This document shows positions 42,453 through 51,099 of a stretch of 59,137 nt of DNA, piece by piece; the first letter of the stretch is position 1, and each line of letters opens with the position of its first letter. The notes beneath the pieces are model-generated. The model saw nothing but the letters and a program-made list of their open reading frames with translations. It had not been told where the DNA came from and made no database searches. Source of the DNA: Chlorobiota bacterium (lineage in GTDB: Bacteria; Bacteroidota; Ignavibacteria; OLB7); the NCBI GenBank assembly GCA_016788565.1, contig JAEUSP010000124.1, forward strand, positions 1 through 59,137. Direction: 5' to 3'. A program made the position numbers and the translations under genes.

Positions 42453-44432
42453 CTACCCCAACTCACGTTCCACTTTTTCCATCTCGCTGGCGGCGCGCTC
42501 CCAGGCGGCGTACAGGTCGCTTAACTTCCGGTTGGCTTCGGCAAGCTGGGCCTGCAAGTCGCGCATCTTGGTTGGGTTGCCGTAGATTTCGGGGAGTGCA
42601 AGCTGATCCTCGCAGTGGGTTCTCACTTCTTCGTTTTTGGCAATGTCCTGCTCGGTTTTCTCGATCTTCTTTTTCAGATCCTTGGTGGCTGCGTATCTGC
42701 GGTTTCGGGCCTCGGCTTCCAGCCGTTTTTGTTCTTTCCGGTCGCCGGCGGGTGGGGCTGATGTGGCGGTTGCTTCCGGTTGCTTGGTTGCCGATTTGCG
42801 GAACACATCATCAATGCTTCCGGTTTGCCGCCGCCGCAGGTAGTCTTCAATTCCCCCCAGCATCTCCTTCGTTTTCCGGTTGCGGAACTCCACGCATTTC
42901 CCCACAATCCCGTTCAAGAAATCGCGATCGTGCGAGACCATGATGATGGAGCCGTCGAAATTTATCAGTGCTTCCTTCAGCACTTTTTTGCTGGCCATGT
43001 CAAGGTGGTTGGTTGGCTCGTCGAAGATCAGCAGGTTCACCGGCTCCAGCAACAGCTTCGCCAACGCCAGCCGCGACTTCTCGCCACCGGAAAGCACACC
43101 AACATATTTGAAGACATCATCGCCATGAAACAGGAAGGCCCCCAGCAGGGTGCGGAGCTTCAGGCGGATGTCGCCGGTGGCAACTTCATCAAGGGTTTGC
43201 AGCACGGTTTTGCGTGGGTCCAGGTCCTCGGCCTGGTGCTGTGCAAAGTAGCCGATGCTGACGTTGTGGCCAATCACGCGGTTCCCCTGTTGGAACGATT
43301 CAATCCCGGCAATAATCCGGCTCATGGTGGATTTCCCTTCGCCGTTGCGACCCAAGAAGGCAATTTTTTCGCCGCGTTCCACCGCAACGTCCACGTTGTC
43401 CAGCACGTGGTTATCGCCGTACCATTTCCCCAGGCCTTGCATCTCCACCACCACGCGCCCGCTGCGTGGGGCGGGGGGGAACCGGAAGTGAACCGATTCT
43501 TCATCGCTTTCCGGCGGCTCAATCCTGTCCAACTTCTCCAGCATCTTCACCCGCGATTGCACTTGCGCGGCTTTGCTTGCCTTGTAGCGGAACCGCTCGA
43601 TGAAATCCTGCGTCTCCTCAATCATCTTCTTCTGATTTTCGTACGCGGCTTGCTGCTGTTCGCGGCGTGCGTCGCGTTCGGCAAGGTAGCGGCTGTAGTT
43701 GCCGGCGTAGGTGGTTAGCCGCCGCATGGATAGCTCGAAGGTGCGGTTGGTGATCGCATCCAGAAATGCGCGGTCGTGGGAGATGAGAAGGATTGCCCCC
43801 TGGTAGTTCTGCAGAAAGTTTTCCAGCCAGGTGAGCGACTCAATATCCAAGTGGTTGGTGGGTTCGTCCAGCATCAGCAAATCGGGCTGGCGAAGCAGAA
43901 GTTTTGCAAGCTCGATCCGCATCTGCCAGCCGCCGCTGAACGTGGCGCAACTGCGGTCGAAGTCTTTCACCTCAAACCCAAGCCCCATCAAAATTTTCTC
44001 CACCTCACCTTCCAGTGCAAAGCCGTTCATGGCTTCGAACCGGTGTTGCAGTTCCCCCAGGTCATCAAGCAGGGAATGGTATTCTGGCGTTCCGGCTTCG
44101 TCGGCGCGTCGGGCAACTTCTTCGGTGGTTTCGATGATCTCCTGCTCAAGTTCCTTCGCCTCGCTGAAGGCTTTCATCACTTCGTCGCGGACGCTTGCAT
44201 CGCTCAGGACCACCCCTTCCTGTGGAAGGTAGGCCACAACAGCATGGCGGCTGGTTTGCACCTGGCCCGATTCGGGGGCTTGCAGGCGCATCAAGATTTT
44301 CATCAGGGTGGATTTCCCCGCACCGTTTGCCCCCACCAACCCAACCCGGTCGCCCGGGCGGATCATGAAGCTGACATCGCGGAACAGATACTCGCCGCCG
44401 AACTGGACACTAACAACGTTGGTTGCAATCAT
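42453..44432 (-). CDS. ABC-F family ATPase
   Basis: 659 residues with two ABC domains: Walker A GANGAGKST and GRNGEGKST, signatures FSGGW and LSGGEKS, and Walker B/H-loop LMLDEPTNHLD / LLIFDEPTNHLD. The P-site tRNA-interaction linker between them (YENQKKMIEETQDFIERFR) is present, and a C-terminal charged coiled-coil extension (about 540-659) resembles that of Uup/YdiF types. ABC-F proteins act on ribosomes to relieve stalls or regulate translation and have no membrane part. A TATCTTCG element lies 5 bases before the ATG. Confidence 0.93.
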   Translation of the reverse strand: MIATNVVSVQFGGEYLFRDVSFMIRPGDRVGLVGANGAGKSTLMKILMRLQAPESGQVQTSRHAVVAYLPQEGVVLSDASVRDEVMKAFSEAKELEQEIIETTEEVARRADEAGTPEYHSLLDDLGELQHRFEAMNGFALEGEVEKILMGLGFEVKDFDRSCATFSGGWQMRIELAKLLLRQPDLLMLDEPTNHLDIESLTWLENFLQNYQGAILLISHDRAFLDAITNRTFELSMRRLTTYAGNYSRYLAERDARREQQQAAYENQKKMIEETQDFIERFRYKASKAAQVQSRVKMLEKLDRIEPPESDEESVHFRFPPAPRSGRVVVEMQGLGKWYGDNHVLDNVDVAVERGEKIAFLGRNGEGKSTMSRIIAGIESFQQGNRVIGHNVSIGYFAQHQAEDLDPRKTVLQTLDEVATGDIRLKLRTLLGAFLFHGDDVFKYVGVLSGGEKSRLALAKLLLEPVNLLIFDEPTNHLDMASKKVLKEALINFDGSIIMVSHDRDFLNGIVGKCVEFRNRKTKEMLGGIEDYLRRRQTGSIDDVFRKSATKQPEATATSAPPAGDRKEQKRLEAEARNRRYAATKDLKKKIEKTEQDIAKNEEVRTHCEDQLALPEIYGNPTKMRDLQAQLAEANRKLSDLYAAWERAASEMEKVERELG

Positions 44433-44437
44433 GGCCG

Positions 44438-44445
44438 CGAAGATA
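44438..44445 (-). promoter_or_regulatory. TAnnTTTG-like element abutting the ABC-F start codon
   Basis: TATCTTCG (one mismatch) on the minus strand, 5 bases from the ATG. Confidence 0.45.
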
Positions 44446-44496
44446 CGAAGCGGGGAAGAGGAGGGGAGGAAACGGGATGTTGAGAGATGTGAGGGA

Positions 44497-44746
44497 GGGC
44501 AGTTGTCAGTTGTCAGTGGTCAGTGGTCAGTTGTCAGTGGTGAGTTTCCGGCTTTGTCTTCATTTCACTCTTCCCATTTCACTCTTCACTCTTCGCTTCG
44601 GCTCCCTCTCCCACCCGCCAAATGTGAGGCAAGCAGCAGTGGCATCAGCTTGGGAGAGGGCGGGGGAGGTCAGTTGTCAGTTGTCAGTGGTGAGTTCCCT
44701 GTTCTTTCTTCATCTCACTCTTCACTCTTCACTCTTCACTCTTCTT
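44497..44746 (+). repeat. Duplicated composite repeat tract upstream of the DnaQ-GIY-YIG gene
   Basis: Two rounds of the same arrangement: CAGTTGTCAGTGGTCAG units followed by TCTTCATTTCACTCTTC units (about 44497-44600), then CAGTTGTCAGTTGTCAGTGG followed by CTCACTCTTCACTCTTC units (about 44668-44746). The part between (GCTCCCTCTCCCACCC ... GGGAGAGGGCGGGGG) also has inverted GGGAGAGGG-type blocks. No gene is seen in 44446-44809. Confidence 0.85.
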
Positions 44747-44809
44747 TTCCCCGCGAAATATGGAGTATATTTTCTCATCTCAATCAGGGCGGCCACAGCG
44801 TTTATCCCC

Positions 44810-46480
44810 ATGCAGCAACTACTTTCTGACATCCCTTTTGTTGTCACCGACATCGAAACCACCGGGCTATCGCCGGAGCGGAATCGGGTGACGGAGGTGG
44901 CGTGCGTCAGCTTGTTGGATGGTGAGATAGCCGCCCGCAGCCGCACGTTGGTGAACCCCGAGCAGTTCATCCCGCAGCAAATCCAACAGATGACCGGGAT
45001 CACCAACGCAATGGTGTTGGCCGCGCCAAAAGGGGGGGAAATCTTCCCGGAGGTTCGTTCGTGGTTTCCTGATGGGGCGGTGTTTGTTGCCCACAATGCC
45101 CAGTTCGATCACAACTTTCTGCAGGCCAGTTTTGGCCGCTACGGGCTGTCGCCGTTACGCAATTCCGTGGTTTGCACAATCCGCCTGGCCAAGCGGCTGA
45201 TGCCCAAACAGAAAGGATATTCGCTGGGGAATCTTGCGGGATATTTCGGCATTAAAATTCGCGGCCGCCACACTGCGTTGGGCGATGCCGAAGCAACCGC
45301 ACGGCTGCTTGCGGAGTTTTTGGATATGCTGCAAGAGGAGCATGGCTGCGAGACAGTGGAGGATGTTCTGGCGTTCCAGCGGCGGACGATTGGTGCCTTC
45401 CGCGAAACCCCGCGCCACGTCAGCAACCTGGGGCCGAACATCACATCGCTTCCGTCGGGGTCGGGGGTCTATCGGATGCTGGACCGCAGCGGCCAGGTGC
45501 TCTACATCGGCAAGGCAAAACATCTGCGCGACCGTGTGGGAAGTTACTTCCGGCCCAGCGCGGAGCACACCAAGAAAATTCAGGAGATGGTGAGACGGGT
45601 GCGCAACGTGGAGGCAATCCCGACCGGAAGCGAGCTTGAGGCGTTGTTGCTGGAAACGCGGTTAATCAAGGAGCATCTTCCCCCGTACAACACCGCGCTG
45701 AAGCGGTTCCGCCGCCATGCGTTCATTCGGCTGAGTCTTCACGATCCCTTTCCGGCGGTGGGGCTTGCAACCGAAATCAGTGCCGACGGAGCCGAATACT
45801 TCGGCCCCTTCCGCAACCGCGAATCTGCCGAAGCGGTGTTGGATACCATCACGCGGTTGTTCCAGCTACGCAAGTGCCAGGAGATGCCAACCCCCGACCC
45901 CGCATTCCGGCCATGTTTCTACCACCAGATTGCACGGTGTGGCGCGCCCTGTTCGGTTCAGCAATCGTTGGGTGAGTACCAGCAGGAGGTTCACCGTGTG
46001 CGGGCGTTTCTTTCGGGGGCGGAAGATGGAATTTTACGCAGGATGGAGCGGGCAATGGAGCAGAGCGCCGAGGAGTTGAAGTTCGAGGAAGCCGCGATCC
46101 TTCGCGACCGATTAACCGAGCTTCAGCGGATTTTCAGCAGTGGCGAGCGTGTGGCCGATAGCATCAACGCCAACAATATGCTTGTTCTGCTTCCAGCCGA
46201 AGAGTTTGGAAAGCGGCATCTGTTTTTTATCCGCCATGGCCGCCTTGCTGGGCGCCTGCTTGTTGGCGGGCGGCTTCCCGAATCGGCGATACGCAAACAG
46301 CTGTCGCGCCTTTTTTTCACCGCCGAACCGCTTCCGCTGCAAATAGGAAAATTGGAGATTGAGGAAATGAGAATCGTGGCCAGCTACCTGTTCCAACAAC
46401 GTGAGTTGGGGACATTCGTTCGGATTACCGGGGCCGAGGGGGTAGATGCGCTTATTGGCAAGTTGTTGGAGCAGGGGTGA
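44810..46480 (+). CDS. DnaQ-type exonuclease / GIY-YIG (UvrC N-terminal) fusion nuclease
   Basis: 556 residues. N-terminal DEDDh exonuclease (about 8-170): D14-I-E16-T-T, HNAQFDHNF and GRHTALGDAEAT. Residues about 218-300 carry a GIY-YIG domain (GVYRMLDRSGQVLYIGKAKHLRDRV) with the glutamate in GSELEALLLE. Cysteines (KCQEM, ARCGAPC) as in UvrC and a UVR-like region (about 400-440) follow. The UvrC RNase H and HhH parts are missing. This architecture is known in mycobacteria and other phyla (Cho/DnaQ fusions) and probably trims or nicks damaged DNA. Confidence 0.9.
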   Translation: MQQLLSDIPFVVTDIETTGLSPERNRVTEVACVSLLDGEIAARSRTLVNPEQFIPQQIQQMTGITNAMVLAAPKGGEIFPEVRSWFPDGAVFVAHNAQFDHNFLQASFGRYGLSPLRNSVVCTIRLAKRLMPKQKGYSLGNLAGYFGIKIRGRHTALGDAEATARLLAEFLDMLQEEHGCETVEDVLAFQRRTIGAFRETPRHVSNLGPNITSLPSGSGVYRMLDRSGQVLYIGKAKHLRDRVGSYFRPSAEHTKKIQEMVRRVRNVEAIPTGSELEALLLETRLIKEHLPPYNTALKRFRRHAFIRLSLHDPFPAVGLATEISADGAEYFGPFRNRESAEAVLDTITRLFQLRKCQEMPTPDPAFRPCFYHQIARCGAPCSVQQSLGEYQQEVHRVRAFLSGAEDGILRRMERAMEQSAEELKFEEAAILRDRLTELQRIFSSGERVADSINANNMLVLLPAEEFGKRHLFFIRHGRLAGRLLVGGRLPESAIRKQLSRLFFTAEPLPLQIGKLEIEEMRIVASYLFQQRELGTFVRITGAEGVDALIGKLLEQG

Positions 46481-46554
46481 TTGCCAAATGTCGAATCAAG
46501 AATGGGGAATTTTGGAGTTGTCTCCGAATCTTACTCTGCCAACCACGTCCCACG

Positions 46555-46675
46555 ATTCCCGACAAAAGTCATTGGTTATTGGTCATTGGTCATTAGTCAT
46601 TGGTCAGAAGCCCGATTCCCGTCCCCCGATTCCCGTCCCCCGATTCCCGTCCCCCGATTCCCGTCCCCCGACTCA
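46555..46675 (+). repeat. Composite degenerate repeat tract at the convergent gene ends
   Basis: GTCATTGGTTATTGGTCATTGG units (about 46567-46605), then CCCGATTCCCGTCCCCCGATT units (about 46611-46672). It follows the DnaQ fusion gene and overlaps the stop codon area of the LolC/E-type gene on the other strand. Same two-part order as at paaG, flhF and the mcrC-like gene, but without a start codon at its end. Confidence 0.85.
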
Positions 46676-47911
46676 CCGAAACCGCAACGCATCCACCGGA
46701 CGAAAACGGGAGGCAACATAAGCGGGGAAGAGAGTTGAGAGAAGGCAGAGCACCACCGAAACAGAGATCACAATCAGGTAGTGCCACGGGTTCAGCCAGA
46801 CCGGAACGGCATCAATGAAGTAGATATCAGCATCCAGCCGGATGAACTGGAAGTGTTGCTGTGCCAGGGTGAACGCCAGTGAAATCAAGCAACCCAACGC
46901 CGTCCCGACACCCCCGATCAGCAACCCTTGCCCCACAAACACCGACATGATCCCCCCCGGCCCAGCACCCAGCGTTGTCAGCACGCCGATGGACTCCGTT
47001 TTCTCCAAAATCATAATCAGCAATGTGGAAACGATGTTGAAGACCGCTACAATGCTGATAAGGGTCAGCACAATCGGAATCGGGACCCGCTGAAGATCGA
47101 GCCACGCAAAAAACGGGGCGAAGATGTCGTAGAACGTCTGCGAAAAATGGGGGTAGCCCAGCGCGACGCTGATGCGTTGGGCGGTTTCGGCAACGCTATC
47201 CACGTCGCGGATCAGGATGTCGTAGCCGGTAATCTGGTCATCCTGGTATTTCCACAATCGCTGCGCGGTGGCCAGCGAGGTGTAGGTGTAGATGTCGTCA
47301 TGCTCGGCCATTCCGGTGCGGTACAGCCCGCCCACCACAAACTGCTCAATCCCCGCGGGATTATCGGGGCTTGGGGTCCCGTTTGGGGCGAACACCAGAG
47401 CGGTGTCCCCCGGTTTCAGTTTCAGTTTTGCCCCAAGCCGCTGGCCAATCACGATGGTTGGAAGCCCGCCGGGGGCTGGTTCCGGCAGGTCAAATGTTCC
47501 GGCAACGATTCTGTTCCGAATGGTTGAGAGGTCGGTGGCGGCATCAATCCCCTTCACCAAAATCCCCTCCAGCCCGGCTTTAGACCGGATGATCCCCTCG
47601 CGCCGAACAAACGGACTGACGTTGGTGACTTGGGGGTCCAGCGTTGGCAGGTTGGCAACAACGTCGCGGTATCCGGTTAGGGGGCTGCCTTGTTTGATGG
47701 AGGTAACTTCGATATGCCCCATGAAGGAGATCATGTTGCTGCGGAGGGTTTTGTCGAAGCCATCCAAAATGGCCAGCGAGACCAGGAGTGCGGTGGTTCC
47801 GAACATCACGCCAAGCGTGGCAATCAGGGTGATAAAGCCGATAAATCGGTTACGGCGGGCGGGGGCAAGGTAGCGTCGGGCAATGAATAAGGCCCAAGTT
47901 CGGAAGTGCAT
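46673..47911 (-). CDS. LolC/E-type ABC transporter permease (second paralogue)
   Basis: 412 residues, the usual LolC/E length. N-terminal helix region with FIARRYLAPARRNRFIGFITLI (start of LolC/E), large periplasmic domain, and C-terminal FtsX-like core (MILEKTESIGVLTTLGAGPGGI) with helices ending RPVDALRFR. It pairs functionally with a LolD ATPase elsewhere and possibly with the permease at 38288 to form a LolCDE complex. A TATCTTGG element lies 4 bases before its ATG. Confidence 0.9.
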   Translation of the reverse strand: MHFRTWALFIARRYLAPARRNRFIGFITLIATLGVMFGTTALLVSLAILDGFDKTLRSNMISFMGHIEVTSIKQGSPLTGYRDVVANLPTLDPQVTNVSPFVRREGIIRSKAGLEGILVKGIDAATDLSTIRNRIVAGTFDLPEPAPGGLPTIVIGQRLGAKLKLKPGDTALVFAPNGTPSPDNPAGIEQFVVGGLYRTGMAEHDDIYTYTSLATAQRLWKYQDDQITGYDILIRDVDSVAETAQRISVALGYPHFSQTFYDIFAPFFAWLDLQRVPIPIVLTLISIVAVFNIVSTLLIMILEKTESIGVLTTLGAGPGGIMSVFVGQGLLIGGVGTALGCLISLAFTLAQQHFQFIRLDADIYFIDAVPVWLNPWHYLIVISVSVVLCLLSTLFPAYVASRFRPVDALRFR

Positions 47912-47915
47912 GGCC

Positions 47916-47923
47916 CCAAGATA
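47916..47923 (-). promoter_or_regulatory. TAnnTTTG-like element abutting the second LolC/E start codon
   Basis: TATCTTGG (one mismatch) on the minus strand, 4 bases from the ATG. Confidence 0.4.
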
Positions 47924-48058
47924 GGAAGAGAAAAAGAACGCGCCAGCACCCGATTGTGGCCAAAACGGAGGAAGGGGGGGGAAGCCACCGTGGCCTTCTT
48001 AAAACTTCTGAAAAACTTTTTTTACTGTTCGGTAACCCCCCCTCAAAAATGTGTTCCC

Positions 48059-48066
48059 TATCTTTG
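48059..48066 (+). promoter_or_regulatory. TAnnTTTG promoter element of the citrate synthase gene
   Basis: TATCTTTG, 57 bases before the ATG. The -33 region is unclear; a TTCGG at 48028 is too far upstream for the usual spacing. Confidence 0.5.
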
Positions 48067-48123
48067 GCACTCTAAAGGCACATATCCACTCTTACTTTTA
48101 TCCATACAGGAGCACCTGACATC

Positions 48124-49266
48124 ATGGCCGACAGCACTGCAGTAGTAGCAAAGAAGGGTCTAGAGGACATCATTGCCGGAACGTCAGCGGTCTGCTTTAT
48201 TGACGGTCGCGAAGGGCGGCTGATCTATAGAGGTTACGACATCCACGACCTTGTGAACGGTGGCGCGACCTTTGAAGAAGTAGCATATCTGGTTCTGAAC
48301 GGCGCGTTGCCGAACCAATCACAGCTTGATGAATTCATCGGGCAAATCCGTGCTGAGCAGAACTTGCCCAGCGAAATCCTTGCGCAGATGTTGCGCCTTC
48401 CCGCCAGCGCCAACGGAATGGAGGTGCTGCGCACAATCGTCAGCAACCTTTCCTTCTTCGATGAAGACGTTGCCGACAACAGCCGCGAAGCCAACTACCG
48501 CAAAACCATCCGTTTGATTGCCAAAACGCCGTTGGTGGTGGCGCTGTTCCACCGCATCCGCTCCGGTGGCGATTTGGTGATGCCGCGGAACGACCTCTCC
48601 ATTGCCGGGAACTTCCTCTACATGCTGTTCGGGAAGGAACCATCGGCGGCCCACACACGGGTGATTGATGTGGCACTAACGCTTCATGCCGACCACGAGT
48701 TCAACGCCAGCACCTTCACCGCACGCTGCATTGCCGCAACCTTGTCCGATATGCACTCGGCAGTAACCGGCGCAATCGGCGCGCTGAAAGGCCCGCTGCA
48801 TGGTGGCGCAAACGAGCAAGTGATGAAAATGCTGCTGGAGATTGGCGAAGTTGCCGCTGCAAAAGAATGGATCACCGATGCACTGGCTTCCAAGAAAAAA
48901 GTGATGGGCTTTGGCCACCGCGTCTATAAAACCGAGGACCCACGCGCAACGCATCTTCGCCAGATGTCCAAACAACTGGGGGAAGAAGCAGGGGAGACAA
49001 AGTGGTTCGAGATGTCGCGGATTATCGAAGATTACGTGCTTGAGCAGAAACACCTTTATCCAAACGTGGATTTCTACTCAGCCTCGGCCTACTACATGAT
49101 GGGAATCCCGATTGACCTGTACACCCCAATTTTTGCGATGAGCCGCATGGTGGGGTGGACCGCACACATCATGGAGCAGCAAGCCGACAACCGGATTATC
49201 CGCCCAGCAAGCGAATACACCGGCCCAACCGAGCTGAAGTACGCCCCGATTACCGAGCGCAACTAA
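48124..49266 (+). CDS. gltA: Citrate synthase
   Basis: 380 residues, like the small type II/CitZ enzymes. It condenses acetyl-CoA and oxaloacetate in the TCA cycle. Catalytic residues are visible: histidine in LHADHEFNAS, histidine in KGPLHGGANE, and aspartate in PNVDFYSASAYY; MGFGHRVYK is also conserved. The close relative 2-methylcitrate synthase cannot be excluded by sequence alone, but no prp genes are nearby. It has its own promoter and a terminator at 49289. Confidence 0.92.
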   Translation: MADSTAVVAKKGLEDIIAGTSAVCFIDGREGRLIYRGYDIHDLVNGGATFEEVAYLVLNGALPNQSQLDEFIGQIRAEQNLPSEILAQMLRLPASANGMEVLRTIVSNLSFFDEDVADNSREANYRKTIRLIAKTPLVVALFHRIRSGGDLVMPRNDLSIAGNFLYMLFGKEPSAAHTRVIDVALTLHADHEFNASTFTARCIAATLSDMHSAVTGAIGALKGPLHGGANEQVMKMLLEIGEVAAAKEWITDALASKKKVMGFGHRVYKTEDPRATHLRQMSKQLGEEAGETKWFEMSRIIEDYVLEQKHLYPNVDFYSASAYYMMGIPIDLYTPIFAMSRMVGWTAHIMEQQADNRIIRPASEYTGPTELKYAPITERN

Positions 49267-49288
49267 GCCTTCGATTATCAGTTTTTCA

Positions 49289-49328
49289 GGAACGCCCTGC
49301 CAATAATGGTATGGGCGTTCCCTTTTTT
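49289..49328 (+). terminator. Intrinsic terminator after citrate synthase
   Basis: GGAACGCCC / GGGCGTTCC 9-bp stem extended by TGCCA / TGGTA across a short loop, followed by C and six T. Confidence 0.9.
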
Positions 49329-49399
49329 CTGGCATCTGGAAGCCGTACATTTTTCCTCTGCGCTTCAAACTCTTTCGTTCACAATTCCTACCGATCGCC

Positions 49400-51088
49400 A
49401 TGAAGCAAGCCAAAAATTCTTCAACTTCACTCCTATCACCCGATTCCTTGTTCGGGAGCTATCCCACGCTACCGCGTTGGGCATGGGTTGCCGTTTGGGC
49501 AACCATTACAGTGCTGTTGGGAATGACGATCACGTACGTCTGGAGCCCTGACACCGCAGTGTTCTATTTGCTTGGCAAGCAGTTGCTGGAAGGGAAGGTG
49601 ATGTTCCGTGATTTTATTGACAACAAACCACCGCTCATCGCTTGGATTTATGCGGGCGGGATATCCTTGTTCGGCTCGCAATCGTCTTCCATCCGAACCC
49701 TTGATTGCATTGTTCAGATAATTACCTGCGGGGTAATGATTAGCCTTGTGCGAAAGGCAACAGGAAATAGCCTTTGGGCGGTGACAAGCGCTCTGCTGTA
49801 TGCAATCCTGTATTCCGGATTAGGTTTTATGAATTCAGCACAAACGGAGTCGTACGCTGGCATCTGTGCTGTTTCGGCATTATGGCTTCAATTACACAAG
49901 CGGACCGGTTGGGGGTTATTTTCGGCAGGGTTTCTTTTAGGAGGGTTGTTTACCCTGAAATACCCAATGGGAATAATGCTTGCGATTGCGGTGGTGGCTG
50001 AGTTCTGGTTTTTTCGGGATACTGCAAAAAAAATGCTGCAACGGGCTTTGTTCTTAATCGCTGGATTTTTAGTTGTTCCACTGCTGTTGGTTGTGTGGCT
50101 GGTTTCGTCCGGCGCGTGGGCTAATTTTCTTGAAGCCAGTGGGTTCATGTCGAAGTATGGAACAATTCAATGGCAAAACCCTTCGTTGTTACTCAAAGTC
50201 TATTTGTCGGGTGTTCCATCATATTTTGGAGATGATTATTCGATGCTGCTAGTTTTTTCAACAGCGATAGGCATATTCCTATCAATTCAATCGGGTGGGC
50301 TTGCTCGCCAAGAAGTAGGCCAAACACTGCCGATAAACTTCAACAACAATGTTAATTTTACCGGCAGCGTTTTACTCCGCGTAGCAACGTTAGGCTTTCT
50401 AGGGCTTGTTCTGACGGTGTTGATTGAAGGTAAAATGGCAGATTATCATTTCTCTAGAATTTTTTCACTTGGGGCGATTCTTGCGGGGGCTGGGGTGTTG
50501 GTATTGCTATCGCTGCTTCGATATGCGTTCAGGAAGGATTTCTTTGGAAAAATAATTGCTTTGCTGGCTGCGTGTTTGTTACTTGTGTACAGCCCGCTTT
50601 CGCGGATGTTCCGCAACACAATTGCTGTGTATTTTCAAACAGTGCAGGGAAAAACATATTGGGGTTACGAGCCGGTTGTGAAAGGGCAGTATCTAGAATT
50701 ACAGCAGATTGATTCCCTACTTGATGCCAGCGGAACGCCGCAGGATACGCTGTATGCTTCCTCCCTTTCCACTGGGTTGGCGTATGTTGTTACCGAGCGA
50801 ATGCCACCATTTAAATTTACCTATTCAATGTTTTTTTGTGCCGATTTTGCACCGCACCACTGGAAGCAAGAAACCGCTAACTACCTGCTTGCTTCGGTGC
50901 CAAAATGGATATTAACGGAACAGAATGATGAAAGCCCAACAATGACGGGAAATAACTTTTCTTCCGAACAAGGGCTTCGCCGGCTTCCTGGGGTGGATTC
51001 TTTATTGAATACGCGATACCAAGTGGCAATGCGTACTCCGGTGGCGCGGTATATTCTGTTCAAACGAATTGACCCCAACGGAAGCTGA
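49400..51088 (+). CDS. GT39/ArnT-like multi-pass membrane glycosyltransferase
   Basis: 562 residues with about 9-11 membrane helices. The first loop SPDTAVFYLLGKQLLEGKV followed by RDFIDNKPPLIAW is the pattern of dolichyl/undecaprenyl-phosphate-sugar transferases (PMT/GT39), including the acidic residue and KPP. The C-terminal soluble part (about 430-562) is unlike ArnT and not recognised. It likely transfers a sugar from a lipid carrier to an envelope acceptor. The middle section is more AT-rich than neighbours. No partner genes adjoin. Confidence 0.78.
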   Translation: MKQAKNSSTSLLSPDSLFGSYPTLPRWAWVAVWATITVLLGMTITYVWSPDTAVFYLLGKQLLEGKVMFRDFIDNKPPLIAWIYAGGISLFGSQSSSIRTLDCIVQIITCGVMISLVRKATGNSLWAVTSALLYAILYSGLGFMNSAQTESYAGICAVSALWLQLHKRTGWGLFSAGFLLGGLFTLKYPMGIMLAIAVVAEFWFFRDTAKKMLQRALFLIAGFLVVPLLLVVWLVSSGAWANFLEASGFMSKYGTIQWQNPSLLLKVYLSGVPSYFGDDYSMLLVFSTAIGIFLSIQSGGLARQEVGQTLPINFNNNVNFTGSVLLRVATLGFLGLVLTVLIEGKMADYHFSRIFSLGAILAGAGVLVLLSLLRYAFRKDFFGKIIALLAACLLLVYSPLSRMFRNTIAVYFQTVQGKTYWGYEPVVKGQYLELQQIDSLLDASGTPQDTLYASSLSTGLAYVVTERMPPFKFTYSMFFCADFAPHHWKQETANYLLASVPKWILTEQNDESPTMTGNNFSSEQGLRRLPGVDSLLNTRYQVAMRTPVARYILFKRIDPNGS

Positions 51089-51099
51089 TTGCGGCGGCC

